Origin: Rhizobium vallis
Lineage (GTDB): Bacteria > Pseudomonadota > Alphaproteobacteria > Rhizobiales > Rhizobiaceae
Assembly (NCBI RefSeq): GCF_003985155.1
Contig: NZ_ML133686.1
Span: 714,001 to 778,000, forward strand
Length of the DNA: 64,000 nt
Direction: 5' to 3'
Shown piece by piece: positions 25,030 to 33,999 of the stretch; positions within the stretch are counted from its first letter, which is position 1, and each line of letters begins with the position of its first letter. The notes under the pieces were generated by a model. That model searched no databases and was not told the DNA's origin. It saw only the letters and a list, made by a program, of their open reading frames with translations. A program made the translations under genes and the position numbers.

Positions 25030-25791
25030 ATGATTCTTGAAAATCGCGTCGCGATCGTCACCGGAGCGGGGTCGGGCATCGGCCAGGCTGGCGCACTGAT
25101 CATGGCAAGGGAAGGCGCGTTCGTCGTGGTGGCCGATCGGAGCGCTGCCAATGCCGCGGAAACCGTCGGTCGGATCCAGGCGGCCGGCGGCAAGGCCGAG
25201 AGCCTCGTTCTCGATGTCACCGATGACGCAGCACTCGAAGCCGGCATCGCCTCGGTCGCCGGCCGTCACGGCCGTATCGACATCCTCCACAATCATGCCG
25301 GCGCCCAGGTGGCGGGTGATCTCGAACAGGTGGCGGTCGAGGGCTTCGACAGCTCATGGAGCCTGAACGTCCGGGCACATTTCATGGCGGCGCGTTTCGT
25401 CATGCCTCTGATGAAGAGAGCCGGACGCGGCGTTATCCTCAACACCTCCTCTTCGTCGGGCGTGCTCTACGATCGCGAGATGATCGCCTATACGACGACG
25501 AAACACGCGGTTATTGCGATGACCCGGCAGATGGCCGGCGACTACGCCAGGTTCGGCATCCGCGTCAATGCGCTCTGCCCAGGCTGGGTGGACACGCCGT
25601 TCAACGAACCGTTCATTGCCCAGATGGGCGGTCGCGGCGCGATCGAAGCCTATATCGCCGAAAAAGTGCCGCTCGGGCGCTGGGCAGATGTCTCCGAGAT
25701 CGCCGAGCCTATTCTCTTCCTCGTCTCGGATCGCTCATCCTACATGACCGGGCAGATCCTCGTCGTCGACGGCGGCGAGACCATCGTCTGA
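25030..25791 (+). CDS. Short-chain dehydrogenase/reductase, last gene of the importer operon
   Basis: This 253-residue NAD(P)-dependent SDR has the nucleotide site 'TGAGSGIGQ' near residue 12 and 'HNHAG' in place of the usual NNAG. The Ser-Tyr-Lys triad lies in 'NTSSSSG...AYTTTKHAV'. The C-terminus 'GQILVVDGGETIV' is standard. GGGAAACACC precedes the start. Its position right behind the transporter suggests it oxidises or reduces the imported compound, a hydroxylated substrate or derived aldehyde, but this is not proven. The altered NNAG motif (HNHAG) is unusual and may affect cofactor-loop geometry. Confidence 0.88.
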   Translation: MILENRVAIVTGAGSGIGQAGALIMAREGAFVVVADRSAANAAETVGRIQAAGGKAESLVLDVTDDAALEAGIASVAGRHGRIDILHNHAGAQVAGDLEQVAVEGFDSSWSLNVRAHFMAARFVMPLMKRAGRGVILNTSSSSGVLYDREMIAYTTTKHAVIAMTRQMAGDYARFGIRVNALCPGWVDTPFNEPFIAQMGGRGAIEAYIAEKVPLGRWADVSEIAEPILFLVSDRSSYMTGQILVVDGGETIV

Positions 25792-25917
25792 CGGATGGGA
25801 ATGATCAACACCGTCGATGGGTGAAACCGCATCGCCGTCGCTTCGGCCTTTATCTCGACGTGGCTGCCGCGAAGGCGGCCAGGGCATCCGCCGTCTGGCG
25901 TCCCGCCCATGGAAAGA

Positions 25918-25939
25918 GCCGCCATGTTTCCATGGCGGC
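25918..25939. terminator. Bidirectional terminator between SDR and APC permease genes
   Basis: A perfect 9-bp stem, GCCGCCATG with CATGGCGGC around TTTC, is flanked by AAAGA on the left and CTTTC on the right. It lies between two convergent genes and can serve both strands. Confidence 0.65.
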
Positions 25940-25959
25940 CTTTCTGCTTGGGAGGCGAC

Positions 25960-27744
25960 TTAAGCTGGTAGCTGGAAGACCCAGTTGGCGATCAACACGA
26001 TCGCAAGGCCCCCGGCGAGTGCGAGGTAGGGCAGCATGCCGGCTTTCTTGACGCCGAGATCCTGGCCGACGAGACCGAGATCCTCCATCGCGCCGGCCGG
26101 GAACTTGCCGCCGTCGCGCACGTAGTGGCGATAGGCGAAGACCGGCAGGATCAGGGCTGCGAAGATGAAGCCGACCCAGAGCGCATTGGAGTAACCCCAG
26201 ACCTTGGCACCGGCGCCGAGGAAGAGTGCGTTGACGAAGGCGAGAACGGTGTTGAGGCCGATCAGCCAGGCCGGCGCTTTCCAGGGCCGTTCGACATGTC
26301 CCGAATCCATCCGGTGGATCCAGCCGGAATTGAGGTTCAGGAAGTTGAAGATGATGTAGCCGACATTCGAGACGGCGAGCACGAAGAAATAGCCGCCGGC
26401 ATCAGATGCGATAGCCAAGAGGAAGAGGTTGAAGGCGAAATCTGTCCACATCGCCCGTGTCGGGGCGCCGTGCTCGTTGGCGTGGTCGAGATATTTGGGC
26501 AGCCAACCGTCCTTCGAACCCTGATAGAGCGTACGCGAGGAACCGGCCATCGCCGTCATGATGGCGAGGAAGAGCGCCAGGATCATCAACACGACGAGCA
26601 GCTGGGTGACGACGCGGCCGGCGCCGATCAGCCCGCCGAGCGCTTCGGCAACGCCGGTGCCGTCGACGATGCCGGGGGCGAGCATGCCCGCATGGCCGAG
26701 AACGCCCTGGAAGGCGAAGGGCACGAGGAAGAAGAACAGGCAGCAGGCAAGGCCGGAATAGAAGATCGCCTTGAAGGTGTCGGTCTTCGGGTTCTTGAGT
26801 TCGCGGGTGTAGCAGACGGCTGTCTCGAAGCCATAGGTCGACCAGGCGGCGATATAGAGACCGCCGAGGAAAAGCGTCCAGCCGCCGTTGCTCCAGGTGC
26901 CGTCGACGGCGGCATAGGCGGCCGTCGGCGGCACGAGGCCGGTGACGTTGGTGGCAAGGATCTGGCCGCTGACGATCGGGTAAAGGCCGATGATGAGCAG
27001 CGGCACCAGCACGATGATAGCAAGCCACTTCTGCACGCTTGCCGTTTCCGAGATGCCGCGATGCTGGATCGCGAAGATGATCAGCATCAGGATGCCGCCG
27101 ATGAAGAAGGTGGCGTTGATATTGGCGGTGGCAAGGAAGGGAATGCTGAAGCTGACGAGCGACCAACTGCGGATTGCCGGCGTCAGGGCGGCAATGCCGT
27201 CGGTGCTCAGCAATGCCTTGACGGCGTCTTCAGGCGTGGTGCCGGCATGGGCTGCGATATATTCGGCGACGCGAGGGCTATCGGCCGTGACGGAAGCGGC
27301 ATGCGCGGCGATCCAGTCGAGGACCATCTGCGAATCCGCCGCGGGAATCGGGAAGAACGCATTGAGGATGTAGCCGGCGGCGATGGCGCAGCCAAGTGAC
27401 AGCACGGGCGACCAGGCAAACCAATTGCACCAGACGGAAAGCGGCGCGATGAATTTCGAATATCGCAGCCAGGCGGTGGCGCCATAGACCGAGGCGCCGC
27501 CGGATTTATTGCCGAACATGCCGGCAATCTCGGCATAGGTGAACGACTGCAGGAAACCCATCACCATCGAGATGATCCAGACGACGAAGGCAAGCTTGCC
27601 CGTCGTTCCCGCAATACCGCCGATGGAGAAAAGAACAAGCGGCGGCACGCCCGCAGCCACCCAGAATGCGCCCTTCCAGTCGAGCGCGCGTACAAGCTTA
27701 CCTTCGGTGCCGGACGGAATCCCGGCCTCCACTATGTCTGTCAT
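25960..27744 (-). CDS. APC-superfamily permease divergent from tdm
   Basis: This 594-residue membrane transporter has about 12 helices and the amino acid/polyamine/organocation signature near the N-terminus ('PPLVLFSIGGIAGTTGK'). It has an unusually long periplasmic loop of about 70 residues after helix 4 ('DSQMVLDWIAAHAASVTADS'). The start was set at the ATG ahead of 'TDIVEAGIPSG', with GGGGAAT upstream; a longer open frame has no ribosome site. It is divergent from tdm across 249 bp, so uptake of trimethylamine N-oxide or a related methylated amine is a reasonable guess. The family alone does not show the substrate, and amino acid transport remains possible. Confidence 0.85.
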   Translation of the reverse strand: MTDIVEAGIPSGTEGKLVRALDWKGAFWVAAGVPPLVLFSIGGIAGTTGKLAFVVWIISMVMGFLQSFTYAEIAGMFGNKSGGASVYGATAWLRYSKFIAPLSVWCNWFAWSPVLSLGCAIAAGYILNAFFPIPAADSQMVLDWIAAHAASVTADSPRVAEYIAAHAGTTPEDAVKALLSTDGIAALTPAIRSWSLVSFSIPFLATANINATFFIGGILMLIIFAIQHRGISETASVQKWLAIIVLVPLLIIGLYPIVSGQILATNVTGLVPPTAAYAAVDGTWSNGGWTLFLGGLYIAAWSTYGFETAVCYTRELKNPKTDTFKAIFYSGLACCLFFFLVPFAFQGVLGHAGMLAPGIVDGTGVAEALGGLIGAGRVVTQLLVVLMILALFLAIMTAMAGSSRTLYQGSKDGWLPKYLDHANEHGAPTRAMWTDFAFNLFLLAIASDAGGYFFVLAVSNVGYIIFNFLNLNSGWIHRMDSGHVERPWKAPAWLIGLNTVLAFVNALFLGAGAKVWGYSNALWVGFIFAALILPVFAYRHYVRDGGKFPAGAMEDLGLVGQDLGVKKAGMLPYLALAGGLAIVLIANWVFQLPA

Positions 27745-27908
27745 CGATGAAATTCCCCACTCTATTTGTTCCGGACGTATCTTTGTACGTCTCCCTGAAC
27801 GTGTCTCCCTGACAGTCTCAAGCCCGCCCGGATGGTTTTGGCGATCCGTGTTCCCGACGGATTCCCCGAGTCTCAACTCTTTATGCATAGTGAAGATATT
27901 TTCTTTTT

Positions 27909-27921
27909 AGTCAACTCGACT
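27909..27921. promoter_or_regulatory. Dyad in the APC permease/tdm divergent promoter region
   Basis: AGTC-AACTC-GACT is a short perfect dyad; a related GAGT-CTCA-ACTC dyad lies 40 bp away at 27869-27880. The 249-bp region between the two divergent genes is AT-rich here, unlike its surroundings, as expected for promoters. The regulator is not known; no regulator gene for the methylamine genes lies in the window. Confidence 0.3.
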
Positions 27922-27993
27922 TTACTTTCCCAGGGCATTTTGTAACCTGTATGGGTGGGTGTCCGAGGACGCCGATCCTCCCATGAGGGCAGA

Positions 27994-30363
27994 ATGCGAG
28001 AACTCTATCCTGCTATGACGGGCGTGCGGCCGGCGGCTGCGAGCCTCGTGCATTATCCCGGCATTCCTACCCTGCCGGAGGGCACGGAGCGTTACCGGGC
28101 GAAGGGCGGCGGATCGGTCGTCATCCGTGTCGAGCCGGGCGACCGCGTGAGCATCATCGACAGCGAGGGCGGCCAGGTCTGCGAGCTCTCTTTCCTCGAC
28201 GAAAAAGGTCGCTTCCTGGCGGAAGGTCTCGGAACGGTATTCAGCAATTCAGCCGAGGGTTTGAAGGCCATTCTTCAGGCGGAGGATGAGAGTGCCGCCC
28301 GCACGCGTGCAGCACTTCAGCGTCGCGGCGCCGATCTGGCAGTGGCCGGAGCGCTCAGCATTTTCGGCGCGGGGTCGACCCCGGGCAGCCGGGCAGATTT
28401 CACCATTGCCATGAAGGGCTTGCTCATTGTAGCAGCGCCTGCCTCCGCCATGTCGCCGGAGGCGCAGGATACGGCGACGCCGATCGAGGTCAGGATCAAG
28501 CGCAGCCTGCTGATCCGCGATTACACCTCGGCCCTGCCGGAGCCGGCCGCCGATCCGATTGAGGATATCCGCATCCGGGCAGCGACCGCCGCGGCCTATT
28601 TCGTCCGTGCCGGCGAGTTCATCCAGGTCATCGATGTCTATGGACGTCAGTGCACCGATTTCCAGGCCTTCGCCGCCCGCAAGGTCGACAAGGGCCTCGA
28701 CCTTGCGCTCGATTCAACCGTCACCCGCACGCTGCTCGGGCGCAGCTATCCGACGCCTGGCCTGCCCTCCAAAGCTTTCGACCGCGACTTCGAGCCGCTG
28801 GTTGAGATCATCCAGGATACGGTCGGTCGCCACGACGCTTTCGCGACCGCCTGCAATTCGCGCTATTACGATGACATGGGCTATCCCGGCCACGTCAACT
28901 GCACTGATAATTTCAACGCGGCGCTGGCGCCTTATGGCATTGCCGGCCGCAAGGGCTGGGAAGCGCTGAACTATTTTTACAACACCAATATCGACCACAA
29001 TAACCAGCTCTATCTCGACGAACCGTGGTCGCGTCCTGGTGATTACGTGCTGATGCGGGCGCTGACCGATCTCGTCTGCGTCTCCTCGTCCTGTCCCGAC
29101 GATATCGACGCGGCGAACGGCTGGGATCCGACGGATATCCACGTTCGCACCTTTTCCGGAAAAGAGAAATTCTCACGAGCGGTAGCCTATCGCATGACCC
29201 CAGATGCCGACGCCGAACTGACGCGCGAAACCGCGTTTCATCCCCGCCTCTCCGCCTTGACGCGGGATTACACCGAATATCGCGGCTACTGGCTGCCGAA
29301 CCGCTTCTCGTCCGAAGGTCCGGTCGAGGAATACTGGGCCTGCCGCGAGCGCGCCGCCGTCATCGATCTCTCGCCCTTGCGGAAATTCGAAGTGACGGGT
29401 CCGGATGCCGAGGAACTGCTGCAATATTGCCTGACCCGCGACGTGCGCAAACTTTCGACCGGCCAGGTCGTATATTCCGCCATGTGCTACGAAAACGGCG
29501 GCATGATCGATGACGGCACGCTGTTCCGGCTCGGCGACACGAACTTCCGCTGGATTGGCGGCGATGATTTCAGCGGCATATGGCTGCGTCAGCAGGCTGA
29601 GAAGAAGGGCTTCAAGGCCTGGGTCCGTTCCTCGACCGATCAGCTGCACAATATTGCCCTGCAGGGTCCGAAGAGCCGCGATATCCTGAAGGACATCATC
29701 TGGACGGCGCCGCGCCAGCCGACGATTGCAGAGCTCGAATGGTTCCGCTTCACCGTCGGTCGCATTGGCGGCTTCGAGGGCGCCCCGGTGGTCGTTTCGC
29801 GTACCGGCTACACCGGCGAGCTTGGTTATGAGATATTCTGCCATCCGAAAGATGCGCTGACGGTATTCGACGCCGTCTGGGAAGCCGGTCAGCCGCATGG
29901 ATTGAAGCCGATGGGGCTGGAGGCGCTCGACATGGTCCGCATCGAGGCCGGCCTGATCTTCGCCCATCACGAATTCACCGACCAGACGGATCCTTTCGAG
30001 GCCGGGATCGGCTTCACCGTGCCGCTGAAATCCAAGCAGGATGATTTCATCGGCCGCGAGGCGCTGATCCGGCGCAAGGAACATCCGCGCCATCTGCTCG
30101 TCGGCCTCGATATCAAGGCGAAAGAGGCTGTCGGCCATGGCGATTGCATCCATATCGGCCGGGCCCAGGTGGGCGTCGTCACCAGCGCCACGCGCTCGCC
30201 CGTTCTCGGCAAGACGATCGCGCTCGCCCGTATCGACGTGACGCATGCGAACCCCGGTACCGAGGTCGAAATCGGCAAGCTCGACGGTCACCAGAAGCGC
30301 CTGCCGGCGACGATCGTGCCGCTTTCGCATTACGACCCGCAGAAGACGCGGCCACGCTCGTAA
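27994..30363 (+). CDS. tdm: Trimethylamine N-oxide demethylase Tdm (DUF1989-GcvT fusion)
   Basis: This 789-residue bifunctional enzyme cleaves TMAO to dimethylamine and formaldehyde and passes the one-carbon unit to tetrahydrofolate. Residues about 1-400 are the DUF1989 metal domain. Cys287, Cys303 and Cys367 have the 16- and 64-residue spacing I recall for the zinc site of Methylocella silvestris Tdm. Residues about 420-789 are a GcvT-like folate domain with 'SRTGYTGELGYEIF' and 'GLEALDMVRIEAGL'. The start is the ATG behind GAGGGC. A GTG 39 nt upstream is less likely. It is divergent from an APC permease; tmm and dmmDABC lie about 4-11 kb further along, on the other side of minCDE. Confidence 0.88.
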   Translation: MRELYPAMTGVRPAAASLVHYPGIPTLPEGTERYRAKGGGSVVIRVEPGDRVSIIDSEGGQVCELSFLDEKGRFLAEGLGTVFSNSAEGLKAILQAEDESAARTRAALQRRGADLAVAGALSIFGAGSTPGSRADFTIAMKGLLIVAAPASAMSPEAQDTATPIEVRIKRSLLIRDYTSALPEPAADPIEDIRIRAATAAAYFVRAGEFIQVIDVYGRQCTDFQAFAARKVDKGLDLALDSTVTRTLLGRSYPTPGLPSKAFDRDFEPLVEIIQDTVGRHDAFATACNSRYYDDMGYPGHVNCTDNFNAALAPYGIAGRKGWEALNYFYNTNIDHNNQLYLDEPWSRPGDYVLMRALTDLVCVSSSCPDDIDAANGWDPTDIHVRTFSGKEKFSRAVAYRMTPDADAELTRETAFHPRLSALTRDYTEYRGYWLPNRFSSEGPVEEYWACRERAAVIDLSPLRKFEVTGPDAEELLQYCLTRDVRKLSTGQVVYSAMCYENGGMIDDGTLFRLGDTNFRWIGGDDFSGIWLRQQAEKKGFKAWVRSSTDQLHNIALQGPKSRDILKDIIWTAPRQPTIAELEWFRFTVGRIGGFEGAPVVVSRTGYTGELGYEIFCHPKDALTVFDAVWEAGQPHGLKPMGLEALDMVRIEAGLIFAHHEFTDQTDPFEAGIGFTVPLKSKQDDFIGREALIRRKEHPRHLLVGLDIKAKEAVGHGDCIHIGRAQVGVVTSATRSPVLGKTIALARIDVTHANPGTEVEIGKLDGHQKRLPATIVPLSHYDPQKTRPRS

Positions 30364-30462
30364 TGCCTGCTACCGAGGTCGAAGACGGCGATCGGCCATG
30401 AAAGGGTTTGCTTTCCTTTGACTGCGGATGTACCGGCACTGCCGAAAGCATGATACTATCGG

Positions 30463-30489
30463 GGTCAGGCAATTTGCCTGGCCTTTTTT
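30463..30489 (+). terminator. Intrinsic terminator after tdm
   Basis: An 8-bp stem, GGTCAGGC with GCCTGGCC (one G-T pair, loop AATTT), is followed immediately by six T. It is about 100 bp past the tdm stop and isolates tdm from the next small gene. Confidence 0.8.
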
Positions 30490-30527
30490 GTTGCGTTCGC
30501 GGTGCGGCGCATGAATCCAGGACGGAT

Positions 30528-30752
30528 ATGACAGAGTCACATAGCAAATCACGCAAGCAGGCGGAGATTGCCTTTGGAAACGTGCAATCGCAATTCTTGG
30601 CGCGAAGCCGTGCGGTTGCAGAAGTTGATCAGACCGTGCGGGCCCGCGAGGAAAAGACCTTGCGGTTACGCGAAGCCCGTGAGGCTAAGGAATTGCAGGA
30701 TCGCTTGACAGCGGCTACCGCTCTTGCCGCAAAGCAAAAAAACAAGGTCTGA
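30528..30752 (+). CDS. Small charged helical protein of unknown function
   Basis: The product has 74 residues, rich in Lys, Arg, Glu and Ala, and is probably one long helix or coiled coil ('REEKTLRLREAREAKELQDR'). AGGACGG precedes the ATG. It begins just after the tdm terminator and is followed 32 bp later by another Ala/Arg/Glu-rich helical protein, so the two are probably cotranscribed. No domain was recognised. Confidence 0.65.
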   Translation: MTESHSKSRKQAEIAFGNVQSQFLARSRAVAEVDQTVRAREEKTLRLREAREAKELQDRLTAATALAAKQKNKV

Positions 30753-30784
30753 CCTCCGGGTCGTCGAACAGTCAGGAAACAGAT

Positions 30785-31165
30785 TTGAAAAACGCCAGAA
30801 ACAACGAGCTTGCCGATCGCCGCAGCGCCGCTGCCGAAGCCAAGGCTGCTCTCCTCAATGCGTATCGCACCGCCAAGGATACGGCCGAACCCACCCGGCT
30901 CGCAAAGCAGGCGGAGCGCCAAGCCATTGCTGCGGCCAGGGAAGAACGGCGTGCGGCGCGCGAACAGGTAAAGCGCGAAGAGCTGGAGCGGGCTCAAGCC
31001 GCGGAAGCCGAGCGTCAGGCTGCCGCCGAAGCCGCAGCACGTGCCGATGCCGACGCGCGCGAAGCGGCTGACAAAGACCGGATCGCCCGGGTGATTGCCG
31101 ATGAAGCCGCCCGAAAGGCCGAACGCGACCTGCGTTACGCCAATCGCAAAGCCAGAAAGTCCTGA
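30785..31165 (+). CDS. DUF6481-type Ala/Arg/Glu-rich helical protein
   Basis: The product has 126 residues and is almost entirely Ala, Arg, Glu, Lys and Asp in heptad-like order, predicting a long coiled coil ('AEAERQAAAEAAARADADAR'). It begins 'KNARNNELADRRSAAAEAK', the start of the rhizobial DUF6481 family. It uses TTG, with AGGAAAC upstream; no better start is in frame. These proteins are soluble and strongly charged. No function has been assigned, and nucleic-acid or stress-related roles are speculation. Confidence 0.7.
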   Translation: MKNARNNELADRRSAAAEAKAALLNAYRTAKDTAEPTRLAKQAERQAIAAAREERRAAREQVKREELERAQAAEAERQAAAEAAARADADAREAADKDRIARVIADEAARKAERDLRYANRKARKS

Positions 31166-31206
31166 TTGTCAGCGCTGCCTGTCGTCACGACAGGCAGCGC
31201 CCTCTT

Positions 31207-31467
31207 TCAAGCGGCCTGTACGGCTGCATTCAGCGGGATTTCGACGTCGATCTCCAGCGTCGAGACATATTCGTTGCGGTCGATCGTCACCTGCACCTTG
31301 TCGTGGTCGAGCTGCACGTGTTTTGCGATCACCGCAAGGATTTCCTCGCGCAGCAGGGAGACGAGGTCCGACCCGGCCGAGGAACGCTCGTGGGCAAGAA
31401 GGACCTGCAGCCGTTCGCGGGCGGCCGGTGCGGTTCTTTGCTTGTTGAAAAGACGGAAAATATTCAT
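31207..31467 (-). CDS. minE: Cell division topological specificity factor MinE
   Basis: This 86-residue partner of MinD stimulates its ATPase and drives the Min oscillation that keeps the division site at mid-cell. The N-terminal membrane-targeting segment '[10 protein letters not shown]' is followed by the MinD-contact region '[16 protein letters not shown]' and a C-terminal topological domain with '[12 protein letters not shown]' and 'LEIDVEIPL'. Its ATG overlaps the minD stop by 4 bp. It is the last gene of minC-minD-minE. Confidence 0.95.
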   Translation of the reverse strand: MNIFRLFNKQRTAPAARERLQVLLAHERSSAGSDLVSLLREEILAVIAKHVQLDHDKVQVTIDRNEYVSTLEIDVEIPLNAAVQAA

Positions 31468-32279
31468 GCTGCCCTCCGTCCGAAGATCTTGCCGAAAATA
31501 TTCCGTTTTTCCTCGGGGATTGTGACCGGCAGAACCTCGCCGGCGAGCCGGCGGGCGGCATCGAAATAGGCCATCGCAGCCGCGCTGCGGCTCTCTGCCA
31601 GCGTGACCGGTGCGCCGATGTTGGAGGCGCGCAGGACATCCATGCTTTCCGGCACGATGCCGAGCAGCGGGATGGACAGGATCTCCAGAACGTCGTCGAC
31701 CTTCAGCATGTCGCCGCGTTCTGCGCGGTTGGCGTCGTAGCGGGTGAGCAGGAGGTGCTTCTCCATCCGCTCGCCGCGCTCGGCCTTGGCGGTCTTGGCG
31801 TCGAGCAGGCCGATAATGCGATCGGAATCGCGCACCGACGAGACTTCGGGATTGGTGACGACTACGGCAACGTCGGCGTGACGCATGGCAAGCGTTGCGC
31901 CACGCTCGATTCCGGCGGGGCTGTCGCAGATGATCCAATCGAAATAGCGCTTCAGATCGTTGATGACGCGCTCGACGCCCTCGGCCGTCAGATTGTCCTT
32001 GTCGCGCGTCTGCGAGGCCGGCAGCAGGAACAGCGTTTCCAGTCGCTTGTCGCGGATCAGCGCCTGGGTAAGCTTGGCATCGCCCTGAATGACATTGATC
32101 AGGTCGTAGACGACCCTGCGTTCAGCGCCCATGACGAGGTCGAGATTGCGCAAGCCGACGTCGAAATCGACGACGACGACTTTTTCATTGCGTTGCGCCA
32201 GCGCCGCTCCCAATGCGGCGGTCGAGGTGGTCTTGCCGACCCCGCCCTTGCCTGACGTGACGACGATCACTTTCCCCAT
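31464..32279 (-). CDS. minD: Septum site-determining ATPase MinD
   Basis: This 271-residue ParA-type ATPase recruits MinC to the membrane and interacts with MinE. The deviant Walker A motif 'GKGGVGKTT' begins at residue 10, switch I is at '[12 protein letters not shown]', and '[10 protein letters not shown]' is the Walker B region. The C-terminus '[12 protein letters not shown]' is the amphipathic membrane-targeting helix. Length matches E. coli MinD (270). It lies 82 bp after minC, with a palindromic repeat between them. Confidence 0.96.
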   Translation of the reverse strand: MGKVIVVTSGKGGVGKTTSTAALGAALAQRNEKVVVVDFDVGLRNLDLVMGAERRVVYDLINVIQGDAKLTQALIRDKRLETLFLLPASQTRDKDNLTAEGVERVINDLKRYFDWIICDSPAGIERGATLAMRHADVAVVVTNPEVSSVRDSDRIIGLLDAKTAKAERGERMEKHLLLTRYDANRAERGDMLKVDDVLEILSIPLLGIVPESMDVLRASNIGAPVTLAESRSAAAMAYFDAARRLAGEVLPVTIPEEKRNIFGKIFGRRAA

Positions 32280-32302
32280 GTTTCTCTCCTTTGCCGTGGC
32301 CG

Positions 32303-32361
32303 CAGTAATTCAAGGTGTTGCAGCGTCCTTTGCGCGTCTGAAGAGACGCGCGGCGCTGTGG
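32303..32361. repeat. Rhizobial palindromic repeat, copy A (minC-minD spacer)
   Basis: The core hairpin GCGCGTCT-GAAG-AGACGCGC (32332-32339 with 32344-32351) is flanked by AATTCAAGGTGTTGCAGCGTCC on one side, split here by position (32307-32330), and GGCGCTG on the other. The same design recurs at 34000-34110 and 35487-35525. It fills the space between the minC stop and minD, so the mRNA carries a stable hairpin inside the operon. Confidence 0.65.
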
Positions 32362-33084
32362 TCAGATCAGTTTTTCCGCCATGATCGCATCGTCTTCGAG
32401 CCAGAGCTGGACAGCCTGTCCGCGAAGATTGGAGGCCATGTCTTCCGCCATTTTGTAGATGCCGTCGATTGCCACCAGCTCGGCCTCGAGCTTGCGGCAA
32501 AATATCCGTGCCGAGGCGTTTCCAATGGATCCTGCCATGGCTCGGCCCCGCAAGGCGCCATAGATATGGACGGACCCTCCGGCAATGACCTCAGCACCTG
32601 AGGCGACCGATCCGATGACGGTGACGTCACCTTCCGGGAAGATCACCGATTGTCCGGAGCGCACGGGTTCCCGGATGACGATCGATTGCATTGCCGGGCG
32701 GGTTTCAGCCATTGCCGGCTTGGTCGACGGTCCAGCGTCCTCTTTGGCGGCGGGAACCTCGATATCGGAAACCGACCGACCGCCTTTGAGTGCCGGCGGC
32801 ATGCCGGAGCCGAGGATCGAAGGCCGTGCACCTTCGATACCCATGATGCTGACATTGCGCTTGGCAAGTTCGGCAATCAGGTCCTTCAGCTGCGGCCGGT
32901 CGATTTGCAGGTCCGTCAGGTCGAGCACAACGGGCCGTCCGAGGAAGAAACCGGCCGAACGCGCAGCCAGATCGTCCAGCCTGATCAACCAATCATCGAT
33001 CGGAAGATCCGGGGACAGCATGACCGCCAGGAAAGAGCGGCCCTTGATGCGGATAGAGCGAGCGTCTGTTAGCACTTTGGTCAT
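32362..33084 (-). CDS. minC: Septum site-determining protein MinC
   Basis: This 240-residue FtsZ assembly inhibitor has an N-terminal domain (about 1-105, 'IKGRSFLAVMLSPDLPIDDW') that acts on FtsZ, a Pro/Ala linker, and a C-terminal beta-helix (about 130-235, 'GDVTVIGSVASGAEVIAGGS', 'HIYGALRGRAMAG') that dimerises and binds MinD. It is first in minCDE. A perfect CtrA consensus box lies 41-57 bp ahead of its start, so expression is probably tied to the cell cycle, as reported for Sinorhizobium meliloti. Confidence 0.94.
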   Translation of the reverse strand: MTKVLTDARSIRIKGRSFLAVMLSPDLPIDDWLIRLDDLAARSAGFFLGRPVVLDLTDLQIDRPQLKDLIAELAKRNVSIMGIEGARPSILGSGMPPALKGGRSVSDIEVPAAKEDAGPSTKPAMAETRPAMQSIVIREPVRSGQSVIFPEGDVTVIGSVASGAEVIAGGSVHIYGALRGRAMAGSIGNASARIFCRKLEAELVAIDGIYKMAEDMASNLRGQAVQLWLEDDAIMAEKLI

Positions 33085-33125
33085 CTATGTGAAGAAATCG
33101 TTGACCATGTCTACCGCTGCTATGG

Positions 33126-33141
33126 TTAACAAAAAGTTAAC
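33126..33141. promoter_or_regulatory. Perfect CtrA box upstream of minC
   Basis: TTAA-CAAAAAG-TTAAC matches the CtrA consensus TTAA-N7-TTAAC at every fixed position. With the preceding G it is symmetrical and reads as a consensus box on both strands. It lies just ahead of minC where a regulator would act on the promoter. CtrA control of minCD is known in S. meliloti; here it is inferred from sequence. Confidence 0.75.
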
Positions 33142-33293
33142 GCGGCCTTAATATTACCCACTATGACATCATTTTCTCGCAAAGAGGTGGCGAGACAAGT
33201 TGCTGAAAATGCTTCTATTTCTGTTAAATCGCTAAACGGTTAATGATGCGGCTTTCGACTTGAACCGCAAATCCGCCGCTCCTCGCGCAAGGC

Positions 33294-33896
33294 TCAGCCT
33301 TGCGCCTTGCGTTGCGCGTCGGAAATGGCGCGTGCGGCCTCTTCGGAGGAGTTGGCCAGAGTGCGCATCTCGGCGGCAAGCACGGCAAAACCCGACCCGG
33401 CGGTGCCGGCGCGGGCCGCTTCGATGCCGGCATTAACGGCGAGTAGCTTCAGATAGCGCAGCGATTGCAGGATCTCGTTGGTCTTCGAGGCGGTGACTCG
33501 CATGTCGGCGGTCTGTTCATCGATTCGCTGGTAGAGCGATTCGATGTTGATGATGCTGCCTTCGAGGTAGAGAAGCTCGCCCTTCTGATCCCAGATGCCG
33601 CCACCGGTCTCGGTGACCCAGATCAGGTGGCCCATGGCGTGGCGGATACGATATTCCATCGTCCAGTCGGTGCGTTTCTCCAGCGCCTGTCCGACGATCT
33701 CGTCCATCAGAGGCACGTCTTCCTCGTACATGATCGAGGTAAAGGTCCGCTTGCGGTTGCCGATGATTTCGTCGAGGGGATAACCGAAGATCCGCTCGAT
33801 GCCGTTGGTCATCTCAAGCATCGTGTAGTTTTCGTCGGCGCGGCAGCGATAGAGAAAACCGCTCATGCGCCCGAGAATGCTCGTTTGAAAATCCAT
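33294..33896 (-). CDS. Short soluble PAS-domain protein with a chemoreceptor tip
   Basis: The product has 200 residues. A PAS_3-type domain (about 15-120, 'IERIFGYPLDEIIGN', 'EYRIRHAMGHLIWVTE') is followed by a helix and a segment matching the hairpin tip of methyl-accepting chemotaxis proteins ('LKLLAVNAGIEAARAG', 'GSGFAVLAAEMRTLA'). It has no membrane helix and lacks most of the long MCP coiled coil, and it stops soon after the tip. It could be a minimal cytoplasmic chemoreceptor, a PAS sensor that binds CheA/CheW-like partners, or a decayed receptor. It lies 209 bp upstream of minC on the same strand. Confidence 0.8.
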   Translation of the reverse strand: MDFQTSILGRMSGFLYRCRADENYTMLEMTNGIERIFGYPLDEIIGNRKRTFTSIMYEEDVPLMDEIVGQALEKRTDWTMEYRIRHAMGHLIWVTETGGGIWDQKGELLYLEGSIINIESLYQRIDEQTADMRVTASKTNEILQSLRYLKLLAVNAGIEAARAGTAGSGFAVLAAEMRTLANSSEEAARAISDAQRKAQG

Positions 33897-33999
33897 GAAG
33901 GCCTCGCTCGAAAAGAGGAGCTGTGAAATTGGATTACTCGCTTCACTTTGACGCTGGAAGGAGCCGCGACGAACGGCTCTCTTCCTGATACGCGGAGCC

